Shown here: positions 9,357 to 18,498 of the stretch, piece by piece
Layout: every line of letters begins with the position of its first letter
Numbering within the stretch: position 1 is the first letter of the stretch
Origin: Pandoraea sp. ASV26
GTDB lineage: Bacteria > Pseudomonadota > Gammaproteobacteria > Burkholderiales > Burkholderiaceae
Direction: 5' to 3'
Assembly: GCF_016428915.1 (NCBI RefSeq)
Contig: NZ_JAELTP010000052.1
Span: forward strand, 1-39,140
DNA: 39,140 nucleotides
Position numbers and translations under genes: made by a program
Notes under the pieces: model-generated
What the model was told of the DNA's origin: nothing
Database searches by the model: none
Seen by the model: only the letters and a program-made list of their open reading frames with translations

Positions 9357-9384
9357 CATGCATGCACCCGAAAGCGCCACAACA

Positions 9385-10194
9385 TCAAGCCGTCACGCGC
9401 TTGTCGCGCTCGATCACGGCGTAGGCGCTGTGATTGTGAATCGACTCGAAGTTCTCTGCCTGAAGCACGTAGGCCACAACGCGCGGCTCATCGTTCAGAC
9501 GCGTTGCCACATCGCGCACCAGATCCTCGACGAACTTGGGATTTTCGTAAGCACGCTCAGTCACATACTTCTCATCGGGCCGCTTGAGCAACCCCCACAA
9601 TTCGCAGGACGCTTCCTCTTCCGCCATCCGCACCAGTTCTTCAACGGCGATATCGCCCACGATTTCGGCGTCGATGGTGATATGCGAGCGCTGATTGTGC
9701 GCGCCGTATTGCGAGATCTTCTTCGAGCACGGGCACAGGCTAGTGACCGGCACGAGCACCTTGAGCCACACACGCGTCTGGCCGTTGCGCACGTCACCGG
9801 TCAACGTCACCTCGTAGTCCATCAGGCTTTGCACGCCCGAGACGGGTGCCGTCTTGTTGATGAAATACGGGAACGTCACTTCGATTCGACCGGCCTCGGC
9901 TTCGAGCTTATCCAGCATGCTGTCTAGCATGGCGCGAAATCCCGCAACGTCCAGCGGCGCACGATGCGCCTCGAGCAGCGCCACGAAACGCGACATATGC
10001 GTGCCCTTCTGATCGGCAGGCAGATGCACGTCGAGATTGAACAAGCCCACGGTGGCTTGCGCGTCGCCATCGGCCAGACGCACCGACAACGGATGACGCA
10101 CACCGCGCACACCAACGCGTTGAATCGGAATCTGCCGGGTATCGACGGTGCTCTGCACGTCCGGCATGACGAAAGCGGGGTTCATCTGATTCAT
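9385..10194 (-). CDS. folE2: GTP cyclohydrolase FolE2 (type IB)
   Basis: FolE2 converts GTP to 7,8-dihydroneopterin triphosphate, the first step of folate and also queuosine biosynthesis. It is the zinc-independent alternative to FolE. The 269-residue protein has the family N-terminal segment [19 protein letters not shown] and the metal-site region [19 protein letters not shown] (C154, C156, H166). The C-terminal part, [13 protein letters not shown] followed by [14 protein letters not shown], is typical. The ATG at 10194 has a good ribosome binding site (AAGGAAA, about 8 bases upstream). In other bacteria folE2 is often controlled by Zur; I could not identify a Zur box with confidence. It stands alone between terminators on both sides. 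Confidence 0.96.
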   Translation of the reverse strand: MNQMNPAFVMPDVQSTVDTRQIPIQRVGVRGVRHPLSVRLADGDAQATVGLFNLDVHLPADQKGTHMSRFVALLEAHRAPLDVAGFRAMLDSMLDKLEAEAGRIEVTFPYFINKTAPVSGVQSLMDYEVTLTGDVRNGQTRVWLKVLVPVTSLCPCSKKISQYGAHNQRSHITIDAEIVGDIAVEELVRMAEEEASCELWGLLKRPDEKYVTERAYENPKFVEDLVRDVATRLNDEPRVVAYVLQAENFESIHNHSAYAVIERDKRVTA

Positions 10195-10335
10195 CTAAAT
10201 TTCCTTCTTTGCCGGCGAGCCGACTTGGGGGGAAGCAATGGGCAAACCTATCCGACGCACGGCTCGCGAGCCATTGACGCGTGTCATCGGGAACGTGCCG
10301 AAGAACCTCGGCACGGGATGGAAAAGGCGCAACAC

Positions 10336-10370
10336 AAAACGAAACGATCCGGCTTGCAAGCCGGATCGTT
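10336..10370 (-). terminator. Intrinsic terminator after dxs
   Basis: A 28-bp perfect palindrome (AACGATCCGGCTTG with its complement, 10343-10370) forms a long hairpin. On the minus strand it is followed by TCGTTTTG. It lies 25 bases past the dxs stop and insulates folE2 from the xseB-ispA-dxs operon. Confidence 0.88.
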
Positions 10371-10394
10371 CGGAGATTCAGGACTACCGGACGC

Positions 10395-12311
10395 TCAGGC
10401 GACGAGCTTCGTCGTGGCCTTGCCCGCCGCCTCAGAGGCTTCCAGCGGCTTGAGGTCGAAGCGCGCACAGATCGACTTCGCAATGCCCGCCGCGTCGAGA
10501 CCTTCGGCCGCCAGCAGCGCTGCCGGATCACCATGATCGATGAAGCGATCGGGCAGGCCCAATTGTAGTACGGGCCGAGTAACCCCACCGGCGAGCAGGG
10601 ATTCCGCCACCGCCGAACCCGCGCCCCCCATGATGCTGCCCTCTTCCACCGTCACGAGGTAATCGTGCGTCTGCGCGAGTCGTGCGATCAGCTCATCGTC
10701 GATCGGCTTGACGAAGCGCATGTCCGCCACCGTGGCGTCCAGTTGCGCAGCGGCGGCAAGCGCCGGAGCGACCATGCTGCCGAACGCCAGGATCGCCACT
10801 CGGCGTCCCGCCTCGGCCTGACCTTCACGGCGCACGACGCCCTTGCCGATCGGCAGTGCGGTCATGGTTTGCTCGATCGCCGCGCCCGTGCCCGCACCGC
10901 GCGGATAGCGCACGGCCGACGGGCCGTCGATCTGCACACCGGTGTAGAGCATCTGACGGCATTCGTTCTCGTCCGACGGCGCCATCACGACCATGTTCGG
11001 GATGCATCGCAGGTAAGCGATGTCGTAGGCACCCGCGTGCGTTGCACCGTCCGCGCCAACGAGGCCCGAACGATCCAGCGCGAAGAGGACCGGCAGATTC
11101 TGCAAAGCCACGTCGTGAATCAACTGATCGTAGCCGCGTTGCAGGAACGTCGAGTAGATGGCAACGACCGGCCTGAGACCTTCGGTCGCCATGCCGCCCG
11201 CGAACGTCACGGCATGTTGCTCGGCAATGCCGACGTCGTAATAACGCTCCGGGAAACGCTTCTCGAACTCGACCATGCCCGAGCCTTCGCGCATGGCCGG
11301 GGTGATACCCACGACACGCTTGTCAGCGGCGGCCATATCGCACAACCAGTCGCCGAACACCTGCGTGTACGTCTTCTTGCTGCTCGTGCTCGGCTTGATG
11401 CCCTCGGCCGGATTGAACTTGCCCGGGCCGTGATAGAGCACCGGATCGGCCTCAGCCAGCTTGTAGCCGTAACCCTTGCGCGTTACCACGTGTAGGAATT
11501 GCGGGCCCTTCAGATTCTTGATGTTCTCGAGCGTCGGGATCAGCGAGTCGAGGTCGTGACCGTCGATCGGGCCGATGTAGTTGAAGCCGAATTCCTCGAA
11601 CATCGTTGCGGGCACGACCATGCCCTTGGCATGCTCTTCGAACTTGCGCGCCAGTTCCAGCACCGGCGGCGCCACGCTCAGCACCTTCTCCACGCCCTTC
11701 TTCGCGGCGGCGTAGAAACGCCCCGACATCAGACGGGCGAGATAGCGGTTGAGCGCGCCGACTGGCGGCGAAATCGACATGTCGTTGTCATTGAGGATGA
11801 CCAGCAGCGGCACGTCTTCGTGAACGCCCGCGTTGTTCATCGCCTCGAACGCCATCCCCGCCGTCATTGCACCGTCGCCGATCACCGCGATGCCGAAGCG
11901 GTTCTCACCCTTCGTGCGCGCGCCGAGCGCCATGCCCAGCGCCGCCGAGATCGACGTGCTCGAGTGCGCCGTGCCAAACGTGTCGTACGGCGATTCGTCG
12001 CGCTTCGGGAAGCCCGAAATGCCGCCGAGCTGACGCAGCGAGCTCATCGCTTCGCGACGGCCGGTCAGGATCTTGTGCGGGTAGCTCTGGTGGCCAACGT
12101 CCCAGACGATGCGATCCTCCGGCGTGTTGAACACGTAGTGCAGCGCAATCGTCAACTCGACCGTGCCGAGGTTGGACGACAAGTGGCCGCCCGTGCGCGA
12201 GACGCTCTCGAGCACAAAGGCGCGCAGCTCTTCGGCCAACGGCACAAGTTGGCGACGCTCCAGACGCCGCAATGCGGCCGGGTCGTCGATAGTGTTTAGA
12301 AGTTCGTACAT
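10395..12311 (-). CDS. dxs: 1-deoxy-D-xylulose-5-phosphate synthase
   Basis: Dxs condenses pyruvate and glyceraldehyde-3-phosphate to DXP, the first and flux-controlling step of the MEP isoprenoid pathway; it is a cytosolic TPP enzyme. The 638-residue protein carries the N-terminal [15 protein letters not shown] (H43 region), [15 protein letters not shown] and the TPP/Mg motif [16 protein letters not shown] (145-160). The central pyrimidine-domain segment is [13 protein letters not shown], with the catalytic Glu, and a transketolase C-terminal domain follows. E. coli Dxs is 620 residues. The ATG at 12311 is preceded by GGAA. It is the last gene of xseB-ispA-dxs; about 200 bases of unremarkable sequence separate it from ispA. 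DXP also feeds thiamine and pyridoxal synthesis. Confidence 0.97.
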   Translation of the reverse strand: MYELLNTIDDPAALRRLERRQLVPLAEELRAFVLESVSRTGGHLSSNLGTVELTIALHYVFNTPEDRIVWDVGHQSYPHKILTGRREAMSSLRQLGGISGFPKRDESPYDTFGTAHSSTSISAALGMALGARTKGENRFGIAVIGDGAMTAGMAFEAMNNAGVHEDVPLLVILNDNDMSISPPVGALNRYLARLMSGRFYAAAKKGVEKVLSVAPPVLELARKFEEHAKGMVVPATMFEEFGFNYIGPIDGHDLDSLIPTLENIKNLKGPQFLHVVTRKGYGYKLAEADPVLYHGPGKFNPAEGIKPSTSSKKTYTQVFGDWLCDMAAADKRVVGITPAMREGSGMVEFEKRFPERYYDVGIAEQHAVTFAGGMATEGLRPVVAIYSTFLQRGYDQLIHDVALQNLPVLFALDRSGLVGADGATHAGAYDIAYLRCIPNMVVMAPSDENECRQMLYTGVQIDGPSAVRYPRGAGTGAAIEQTMTALPIGKGVVRREGQAEAGRRVAILAFGSMVAPALAAAAQLDATVADMRFVKPIDDELIARLAQTHDYLVTVEEGSIMGGAGSAVAESLLAGGVTRPVLQLGLPDRFIDHGDPAALLAAEGLDAAGIAKSICARFDLKPLEASEAAGKATTKLVA

Positions 12312-12509
12312 CGTCGTTCCATATATAGGCGTTTTTATCGGGCAGCACCCCCTGTGAGCTGTCCCGATCTCCTGCCGGTGCGTTCTGTGGGGAGATCGCG
12401 CCGACCCTCCTTGCCCCTTGCTTGTGTCTACTGCAAACCGCCCCCGAATCCCGTGATCCTGTCCTGCTCGGGGGCCGTATCGAAACTTGCCTGCCCGGCG
12501 ATTCGCCGC

Positions 12510-13415
12510 TCAGTTGATGCGATCGACCACGAAATCGGCCAAAGCACGCAACCGATCCGCATTGCCGAGCGACGCGCTCGCCGCATGGGCGTCGGCGCGC
12601 AACTTTTCCGCGTATTCGCGTGCGCCTTCGAGGCCCATCAACGAAACGTAGGTCGGCTTGTCGTTGGCGGCATCCTTGCCCGCCGTCTTGCCGAGCGTAG
12701 CCGAATCGGCCGTGGCGTCGAGAATGTCGTCCACGACCTGGAAGGCCAGCCCCACCGCTGCCGCGTAGGCATCCAGCGCAACCGATTCGTCGTCCGACAA
12801 CGCACGGCCGCAGATCGCGCCCATACGCAACGAGGCACGCAGCAGCGCCCCCGTCTTCAAACGATGCATGTTTTCCAGTTGCGACTGCGTAAGCTTGATG
12901 CCGACGCTCTCCAGATCGATTGCCTGGCCGCCCGCCATGCCGAGCGCGCCCGAGGCCAACGCCAGTTCGCGCACCAATGCGAGCGACTGTGCGGCGCTAA
13001 GGTCGCTCGAGGCTTCGCCGAGCAACGCGAATGCCTGCGTTTGCAGACCGTCGCCCGCGAGCAGGCCCGTCGCTTCGTCATATTGCACGTGTACTGTCGG
13101 CTTGCCGCGGCGCAGATCGTCATCGTCCATGCACGGCAGATCATCGTGCACCAGCGAATAGGCGTGAATCATTTCCACGGCACTCGCCGCACGGTCCAGC
13201 GCCGTCTCGCTGGCTTGCGTGACTTCGCCAGCCGCAAAGCACAACAGCGGGCGCACCCGCTTGCCGCCGCCGAGGACTGCGTAACGCATCGATTCATTGA
13301 GTCGCGCCGACCCGCCATCGGCTGCCTTGGGCAGCGCGGCGTCGAGCGCCTGTTCCACACGGGCCTGCACCGCCTGCATCCAGGCCTTGATATTCTGATC
13401 CGCCATCGTCTTCAT
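12510..13415 (-). CDS. ispA: Farnesyl diphosphate synthase IspA
   Basis: A class I trans-prenyltransferase that adds isopentenyl diphosphate to dimethylallyl and geranyl diphosphate to make farnesyl diphosphate, the precursor of ubiquinone, undecaprenyl phosphate and hopanoids. The first aspartate-rich motif is HDDLPCMDDDDLRRGKPTVH and the second is FQVVDDILDATADSATLGKT. Other family segments are GGGKRVRPLLCFAAGE and GGQAIDLES. From 13415 (MKTMADQNIK) it is 301 residues; an ATG at 13406 would give 298, and E. coli IspA is 299. AGGATGAAG-type sequence suits either start. The frame is open to 13595 but overlaps xseB without resemblance. It lies between xseB and dxs in an order common in proteobacteria. 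Confidence 0.95.
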   Translation of the reverse strand: MKTMADQNIKAWMQAVQARVEQALDAALPKAADGGSARLNESMRYAVLGGGKRVRPLLCFAAGEVTQASETALDRAASAVEMIHAYSLVHDDLPCMDDDDLRRGKPTVHVQYDEATGLLAGDGLQTQAFALLGEASSDLSAAQSLALVRELALASGALGMAGGQAIDLESVGIKLTQSQLENMHRLKTGALLRASLRMGAICGRALSDDESVALDAYAAAVGLAFQVVDDILDATADSATLGKTAGKDAANDKPTYVSLMGLEGAREYAEKLRADAHAASASLGNADRLRALADFVVDRIN

Positions 13416-13524
13416 CCTGCACGTACCCTTCAGGCCGTGCGTGTTATTGAGTCGCCCCGGGGCCATCTGGGACGCTTTGGGTCGTGGGCCCGCCTCGCCA
13501 TGGCACCGCGGTGCCGGGCGCTGA

Positions 13525-13794
13525 TTAAAAGTCGTCGCGCGCCGCCTCGAGCGGCTTGAGCGTCTCGCCTTCGAGCACCTTGACCTGCTGCTCAACCTTC
13601 TCGAGCAGGCCCTGGCAGTATTTCACCAGCACGGCACCGCGCCGGTAGGCGCTGAGCGATTCCTCCAGCCCCAGCTCGCCGCCCTCCATGCGTCCCACCA
13701 GCTTTTCCAGCTCGGCGAGCGCAGCCTCATAGGTCTCGGGCAGGTCCTGCGGCACCTCGGGCGCCGCGTCTTGCGACTTTGCAGTCTTGGCCAT
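13525..13794 (-). CDS. xseB: Exodeoxyribonuclease VII small subunit
   Basis: XseB is the small helical subunit that, in several copies, assembles with XseA into exonuclease VII, which degrades single-stranded DNA from both ends. The 89-residue protein has the family core LPETYEAALAELEKLVGRME, GELGLEESLSAYRRG and YCQGLLEKVEQQVKVLEG. E. coli XseB is 80 residues. The N-terminal ~18 residues are a short variable leader. It is the promoter-proximal gene of xseB-ispA-dxs, with 109 bases to ispA, and is divergent from the Rieske oxygenase gene. Confidence 0.95.
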   Translation of the reverse strand: MAKTAKSQDAAPEVPQDLPETYEAALAELEKLVGRMEGGELGLEESLSAYRRGAVLVKYCQGLLEKVEQQVKVLEGETLKPLEAARDDF

Positions 13795-13821
13795 AAACGC
13801 AAAATTCAGGTCGAATGTTCC

Positions 13822-13827
13822 ATTTTA
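13822..13827 (-). promoter_or_regulatory. Possible -10 box for xseB-ispA-dxs
   Basis: TAAAAT on the minus strand lies 28 bases upstream of the xseB ATG. No clear -35 is seen at the right spacing. The position is reasonable for the operon promoter but weakly supported. Confidence 0.35.
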
Positions 13828-13946
13828 CGGCAAAAGCACGCCAGCTCGCAGAGCGTAAATTGCCTCAAAACCGATGCCGGTGACAATTTTCGAACATTAT
13901 TTAACGCAAATCATGGACTTAGCGGCCCCCGAGGACACATAACAGG

Positions 13947-13952
13947 TATAAT
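13947..13952 (+). promoter_or_regulatory. -10 box for the Rieske oxygenase gene
   Basis: A perfect TATAAT lies 70 bases upstream of the likely ATG. A -35 at 17-bp spacing is not recognisable. If used, the transcript would have a leader of about 60 bases. Confidence 0.4.
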
Positions 13953-14021
13953 CTCGGGTTCCCTAAATCGATTCTTCGATGGTTGGGTAGTTCACTGCTT
14001 TCAAGCTCGACGGGAGTGGGA

Positions 14022-15137
14022 ATGTCCAATCTAAGCAGCGCTTTGCAATTGAAACCGGCCTCGAGCCAATTGCCGGTCTACACGTATTTCGACGAGGCGC
14101 TCCTTGCCCGCGAACGTGAAGTCCTATTCAAACACGGGCCTCGCTACGTAGGTCATGAACTGATGGTGCCGGAAGCGGGCGACTATTTCGCACTGCCGGC
14201 TGAGCAGGAAGGTCGCATACTGGTCCGCAATGGCGCGGGCGAGCATGGCGGCATCGAACTGCTCTCGAACGTCTGCCGCCACCGCCAGGCGGTTATGCTC
14301 AATGGGCGCGGCAATGCTCGCAACATCGTGTGCCCGCTCCATCGCTGGACTTACGACACGAAGGGCGAACTGCTCGGCGCGCCGCATTTCCCGGAGAAGC
14401 CCTGCCTGAACCTCGGCAAGTTCCCGCTGCAACGCTGGAACGGGCTGCTGTTCGAAGCAGAAGGCCGCGACGTGCAAGCCGATCTCGCTCGCCTGGGCGT
14501 GAAGCACCATCTCGACTTTTCGAACTTCATGTTCGATCACGTCGAAGTGCACGAATGTAACTACAACTGGAAGACGTTCATCGAGGTTTACCTCGAGGAC
14601 TATCACGTCGTGCCGTTCCACCCGGGACTGGGCAGCTTCGTTTCGTGCGAAGACCTGCGCTGGGAGTTCGGCGACTGGTACAGCGTTCAGACGGTGGGCG
14701 TGCATGAGGGTCTCGCCAAGCCGGGCAGCCCGATCTACCGCGATTGGCACGACGTGCTGCTGCGTTACCGCGAAGGTGTTCCGCCGGACTTCGGCGCGAT
14801 CTGGATGGTGTACTACCCGCATCTGATGATCGAGTGGTATCCGCATGTGCTGGTCGTGTCGTGGCTGATTCCGCGCGGTACGCAGAAAACGACGAACATC
14901 GTCGAGTTCTATTACCCCGAGGAAATTGCGCTCTTCGAACGCGAGTTCATCGAGGCCGAGCGTGCCGCCTACATGGAAACGGCCCGCGAAGACGATGAAA
15001 TCGCCGAACGCATGGACGCCGGCCGTCGCGCACTGTTCGAGCGGGGCGTGTCGGAAGTCGGCCCCTATCAGAGCCCGATGGAAGATGGCATGCAGCATTT
15101 CCATGAGTTCCTGCGTCGTCAGATGGGTGACTTCTGA
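14022..15137 (+). CDS. Rieske non-heme iron oxygenase, alpha subunit type
   Basis: A 371-residue protein with the architecture of a ring-hydroxylating oxygenase alpha subunit. The N-terminal Rieske [2Fe-2S] domain has C85-x-H87 and C104-x2-H107 (VCRHRQA and CPLHRW). The C-terminal catalytic domain has NWKTFIEVYLEDYHVVPFHPG, where H195 and H200 are the likely mononuclear iron ligands. The wording around those histidines resembles the choline/carnitine monooxygenase and demethylase branches as much as the aromatic dioxygenases, so the substrate is open. No beta subunit, ferredoxin or reductase gene is nearby, so its electron donor must be encoded elsewhere. The ATG at 14022 follows GGGAGTGGGA, a good ribosome binding site; a start at 13983 is less likely. 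It is divergent from xseB-ispA-dxs and is followed by a terminator. Confidence 0.9.
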   Translation: MSNLSSALQLKPASSQLPVYTYFDEALLAREREVLFKHGPRYVGHELMVPEAGDYFALPAEQEGRILVRNGAGEHGGIELLSNVCRHRQAVMLNGRGNARNIVCPLHRWTYDTKGELLGAPHFPEKPCLNLGKFPLQRWNGLLFEAEGRDVQADLARLGVKHHLDFSNFMFDHVEVHECNYNWKTFIEVYLEDYHVVPFHPGLGSFVSCEDLRWEFGDWYSVQTVGVHEGLAKPGSPIYRDWHDVLLRYREGVPPDFGAIWMVYYPHLMIEWYPHVLVVSWLIPRGTQKTTNIVEFYYPEEIALFEREFIEAERAAYMETAREDDEIAERMDAGRRALFERGVSEVGPYQSPMEDGMQHFHEFLRRQMGDF

Positions 15138-15257
15138 GCGCCTGGCGCCGGAAACCTCTCACTCGATGAGAACGCAGGAACCTCTGGTTGGAGTGCCGCC
15201 GGACGGCAATGTGGTGCCAGCGAGACTGAATTAAATATTTGCCGAATTTTCACGGAG

Positions 15258-15283
15258 CGGCGGGCCATCGGCCCGCCGTTTTC
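15258..15283 (+). terminator. Intrinsic terminator after the Rieske gene
   Basis: A 9-bp all-GC stem, CGGCGGGCC/GGCCCGCCG with loop ATC (15258-15278), is followed by TTTTCG. It lies about 120 bases past the stop codon. Confidence 0.88.
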
Positions 15284-15398
15284 GTTAGAATCGTTGCCAT
15301 GCTTCAGACATGACCGCGCGGCAACCCCTCATGCCGCCCAAGTCGCCCGCGTTCAGCACAAAACGCGCTTATTCGCCGTCAATCGGCCACAATTCGCC

Positions 15399-16253
15399 AT
15401 GCAATCGCTCTGGATGTTGGTCTCCGCCTTCATGTTTACGTTGATGGGGCTCTTCATCAAACTGGCGGCAAACGAATACAACACCGGCGAAATCGTTCTC
15501 TATCGCAGCCTTATCGGCGTCATCGTCCTGCTGGTCATTGCCGGCGTACGAGGTCAGACGATCCGCACTCGCCACCTTGGCTCTCACGTCAAACGCAGCG
15601 CCGCCGGGGTCGTCTCGCTCGGCCTCTGGTTCTATTCGCTCACGCAATTGCCGCTATCCACGGCGATGACGCTCAACTACATGTCGCCGATCTGGATTTC
15701 GCTGATAGTGATGGCGACAGCGGCAATGCGCGGCAGCTTGCGGACCGACCTCCGCCTCGTCTCCGCGATCTTTGCGGGCTTCGTCGGTGTGGCGTTGCTG
15801 CTGCAACCGACCATCGACAGTCAGGCGTGGGGCGGCGGGGTCGCGGGCGTTGTCTCGGGCGTGTTCTCGGCGGTCGCATACATGCAGGTGAAGGAGCTTG
15901 GCGCAGCGGGCGAGCCGGACTGGCGCATCGTCTTCTATTTCTCGCTGGGTGGCGTGCTGCTTGGTCTTGGTTGGGTCGCCGTCGAAGGCATGCACCCCCT
16001 GACGTGGCGCGGCACGGGGCTCATGCTCGGCATCGGCATGGCTGCGCTCATCGCCCAGACCGCGCTTACCCGGGCCTTCAGTCTGGGCAACACCCTCGTC
16101 ACTGCGAATCTGCAATATTCCGGCGTAATCTTCGCTACACTGATCAGCATACTTGTCTGGGGCGATTGGCCTGCGATGGCTGGCTGGATCGGCATGCTGC
16201 TCATTGTGGCGAGCGGCATGACCGCGTTGCGCCGGCCGTCGGCACCCGCCTGA
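15399..16253 (+). CDS. EamA-family (DMT) membrane transporter
   Basis: A 284-residue integral membrane protein with about ten hydrophobic segments arranged as two EamA repeats, typical of the drug/metabolite transporter superfamily. The first repeat begins at SLWMLVSAFMFTLMGLFIKL. It contains the conserved YRSLIGVIVLL and the MTLNYMSPIWISL helix-end motif. The second repeat ends with TLISILVWGDWPAMAGWIGMLLI. Such proteins usually export amino acids, nucleotides or other metabolites from the cytoplasm; the substrate cannot be told from sequence. The ATG at 15399 places the first helix at the N-terminus. An in-frame start at 15294 adds 35 polar residues unlike the family. It is transcribed alone or with the sulfurtransferase gene 186 bases downstream. 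Confidence 0.88.
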   Translation: MQSLWMLVSAFMFTLMGLFIKLAANEYNTGEIVLYRSLIGVIVLLVIAGVRGQTIRTRHLGSHVKRSAAGVVSLGLWFYSLTQLPLSTAMTLNYMSPIWISLIVMATAAMRGSLRTDLRLVSAIFAGFVGVALLLQPTIDSQAWGGGVAGVVSGVFSAVAYMQVKELGAAGEPDWRIVFYFSLGGVLLGLGWVAVEGMHPLTWRGTGLMLGIGMAALIAQTALTRAFSLGNTLVTANLQYSGVIFATLISILVWGDWPAMAGWIGMLLIVASGMTALRRPSAPA

Positions 16254-16439
16254 TTTCAGCCGCCGCGCGCCATGGCGCAGCGTCGAAACGCCAACGCGTT
16301 TTCGGTAGCGATACCGGCAGCGCTGCCGGCAGCGTTATCGGCTGTCGACGGCCCTGGCGGCGCGCGCCATCCGCCCGGCAAGCAGCTCGGTCAGTTCCCG
16401 CTGAACGAATATTCCCCCACGCCCGTCTGCGGAGACGTC

Positions 16440-17324
16440 ATGATTCACACGCACTTCACCACGCTCATCAGTCCGCAAAATCTCGACGCGCTGATGCAAA
16501 CCGCCGCCGGTGGCGGCGCCCCGGTGGTCATCTTCGATTGCCGCTTTGAGCTCGCCAATCCGGCAGCCGGCGAAGCGGCCTATGTCAACGGCCACATCTT
16601 CGGTGCGTTCTACGCCCACCTCGAGCGCGATCTGTCCGGGAAGCCCACTGGCAAGAATGGCCGCCATCCGCTGCCCGATCGCGACGCGCTCGTGCGCCAC
16701 CTCGCCGACTGCGGATTGTCGAAGGGGCAGCAGGCCGTTGCGTACGACGCACAAGGTGGCATCTACGCCGCCCGTCTGTGGTGGCTGCTGCGCTGGCTGG
16801 GCCATGAGTCGGTCGCAGTGCTCGACGGCGGCCTGCAAGCCTGGGAAGCGGCCGGCTTCAAGCTCGACGCCGCCCCGCCCGAGACCCCGCCGACCGGCGA
16901 CTTCAGCACGGGCGAGCCGCTGGCCACCACCGCTGACGCTGCGGCCATCGAGCGTAATCTGACGTCGCACGAACGCCTGGTGATCGATGCCCGCGCACCG
17001 GATCGCTATCGTGGCGAGAACGAAACCATCGACCCGATCGGCGGCCACATTCCCGGCGCAGCCAATCGCTTCTTCAAGGACAACCTCGGCCCTGACGGCC
17101 GCTTCAAGCCGGCAGCCACGCTTCGCGAAGAATTCACGCAAGTCATCGGCAAGGATCGCCAGCCCGAGCGCGTGATCTCGCAATGCGGCTCGGGCGTGAC
17201 GGCTTGCCACAACCTGCTCGCGATGGAGGTCGCCGGGCTTCACGGCGCAAGCCTCTACCCCGGATCGTGGAGCGAATGGTGCGCCGACAAGCGGCGCCCG
17301 ATCGCCACCGGCGCACAACCGTAA
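16440..17324 (+). CDS. sseA: Two-domain sulfurtransferase (rhodanese / 3-MST, SseA-like)
   Basis: A 294-residue protein with two rhodanese domains. The N-terminal domain is inactive, as is usual. The C-terminal domain carries the active-site loop CGSGVTAC with catalytic C249. A CGSG(V/T)A-type loop is characteristic of 3-mercaptopyruvate sulfurtransferases (E. coli SseA), whereas classic thiosulfate rhodaneses have CRKGVT. Other conserved pieces are VIFDCRFEL, GHIFGAFYAHLERDL, VLDGGLQAWEAAG and GHIPGAANRFF. It moves sulfane sulfur from 3-mercaptopyruvate or thiosulfate to acceptors such as cyanide or thioredoxin in the cytosol. The ATG at 16440 follows GGAGA by a few bases, which outweighs an upstream start at 16272. 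A bidirectional terminator follows. Confidence 0.9.
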   Translation: MIHTHFTTLISPQNLDALMQTAAGGGAPVVIFDCRFELANPAAGEAAYVNGHIFGAFYAHLERDLSGKPTGKNGRHPLPDRDALVRHLADCGLSKGQQAVAYDAQGGIYAARLWWLLRWLGHESVAVLDGGLQAWEAAGFKLDAAPPETPPTGDFSTGEPLATTADAAAIERNLTSHERLVIDARAPDRYRGENETIDPIGGHIPGAANRFFKDNLGPDGRFKPAATLREEFTQVIGKDRQPERVISQCGSGVTACHNLLAMEVAGLHGASLYPGSWSEWCADKRRPIATGAQP

Positions 17325-17367
17325 GCCACGCAGCATCTGTCCTGATGCATGCAGCAGCGGCAATGAC

Positions 17368-17395
17368 AAAGGGCGTCCCTCAGGACGCCCTCTTT
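17368..17395. terminator. Bidirectional terminator between sseA and the ZIP gene
   Basis: Stem GGGCGTCC/GGACGCCC with loop CTCA (17371-17390), flanked by AAA and TCTTT. It stands between the convergent sulfurtransferase and ZIP genes. Confidence 0.85.
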
Positions 17396-17456
17396 GCTCG
17401 CTTCGCAGCCCGACGTCAAACGCCGGGAAGCCGTATTCCGCCCCGATGATCCCCGA

Positions 17457-18419
17457 TCAATGCGGCGACTTGCCGGTCGCAGCAACGCCGCTGCCGTCAC
17501 CCGCATCGACGACCGACATCGCCAGGGCACTGCCGCCGTCCTTATGGTCATGTCCGTGGTCGTGCTCATGATCGTGACCGTTGAGCCACACGACCAACGC
17601 GAGCCCGACGGCAATCAGCAGAATCTGGGGCAACGCGTCGCGCGGTGACGTACGACGCTGCATCTGCGGCATCAGATCCGACACGGCGATGTAGATGAAG
17701 CTGCTTGCCGCGAGCGCCAGCAAGTACGGGATCAGACTTTGCAGACGGTCGAGCATGAAGTACCCGAGCACGCCGCCGGCCAGCGCCGTCAGGCTCGAGG
17801 CCAGCGTCAGCACCAACGCTTTGCGGCGCTTGAAGCCTGCATTGAGCAGCACCATGAAGTCGCCAAGCTTATGCGCCACTTCATGGACGGTGATCGACAC
17901 CGTCGCGGCCACGCCAAGGCGCGGATCGGTCAGAAACGCCGCTGCGATCACAACACCATCGGCAAAGTTGTGAATCGCACTGCCGACCAGAATCATCCAG
18001 CCGCCCTTGCCCGCCTCATGAGCATCGTGCCCATGCTCGTGATGATGCCCGTCGCCCTCGTGATGATGACTGTGACGCAGCAGCGCCAGCTTCTCCAGGA
18101 GGAAGAACCCAAGCAACCCGCCCAGCAGCCAGCGCGTGATGACGTGCGCGTCGACGTGTGACTCCAGGCTCTCCGGCAGCAGATGCAACAGCGCCGTGCC
18201 GAGCAGCACCCCCGCCGAGAAGCTCACCATCCTGTCGATGAGCCTCGAGAGCAGGCCGAGCGACAGCGAAGCCGCCCCGGCAAGGCTCAGCACGCCGGAA
18301 GCCAGCGTGGCGATAACGATGAATAGAAAGATGGCGTCGATGGTGATTCTCCCGCAGGCAAGCCGGCGATTTAACCAGCTTTTACCGTTACAGGCAAACC
18401 GTCGGCCCGTAGCACGCAA
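17457..18419 (-). CDS. ZIP-family divalent metal transporter
   Basis: An integral membrane protein of the ZIP (SLC39-like) family that moves zinc or related metals into the cytoplasm. About eight TM segments are visible. A His-rich loop (HSHHHEGDGHHHEHGH) lies between TM3 and TM4 and a second His/Asp cluster (HDHEHDHGHDH) near the C-terminus. The metal-site helices carry HNFADGVVIAAAF (TM4) and HEVAHKLGDF (TM5). The start is a problem. The only canonical start codon in frame before the first TM is TTG at 18419, which adds about 27 basic residues not typical of the family. A good GGGAGA sequence lies just before ATCACCATC, six bases ahead of the second ATC, close to where the family normally begins. 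The 18419 boundary is therefore provisional. The gene faces sseA across a terminator. Confidence 0.88.
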   Translation of the reverse strand: MRATGRRFACNGKSWLNRRLACGRITIDAIFLFIVIATLASGVLSLAGAASLSLGLLSRLIDRMVSFSAGVLLGTALLHLLPESLESHVDAHVITRWLLGGLLGFFLLEKLALLRHSHHHEGDGHHHEHGHDAHEAGKGGWMILVGSAIHNFADGVVIAAAFLTDPRLGVAATVSITVHEVAHKLGDFMVLLNAGFKRRKALVLTLASSLTALAGGVLGYFMLDRLQSLIPYLLALAASSFIYIAVSDLMPQMQRRTSPRDALPQILLIAVGLALVVWLNGHDHEHDHGHDHKDGGSALAMSVVDAGDGSGVAATGKSPH

Positions 18420-18498
18420 AGACGCTCAATACGCTTGATTCGCCAAATGCACCCGATTGCCTCAATAGCCCCGACGGCCCGCCCGCGGCATCAACAAC

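Noticed and set aside
10202-10335. A riboswitch-like leader upstream of folE2
   Set aside because: Only one short hairpin (GTGCCGA...TCGGCAC) is visible and no known folate- or preQ1-type core was recognised.
18436-18498. A possible regulatory RNA between the ZIP gene and the dienelactone hydrolase gene
   Set aside because: The gap is short and shows no stable hairpin with a U run and no promoter-like element.
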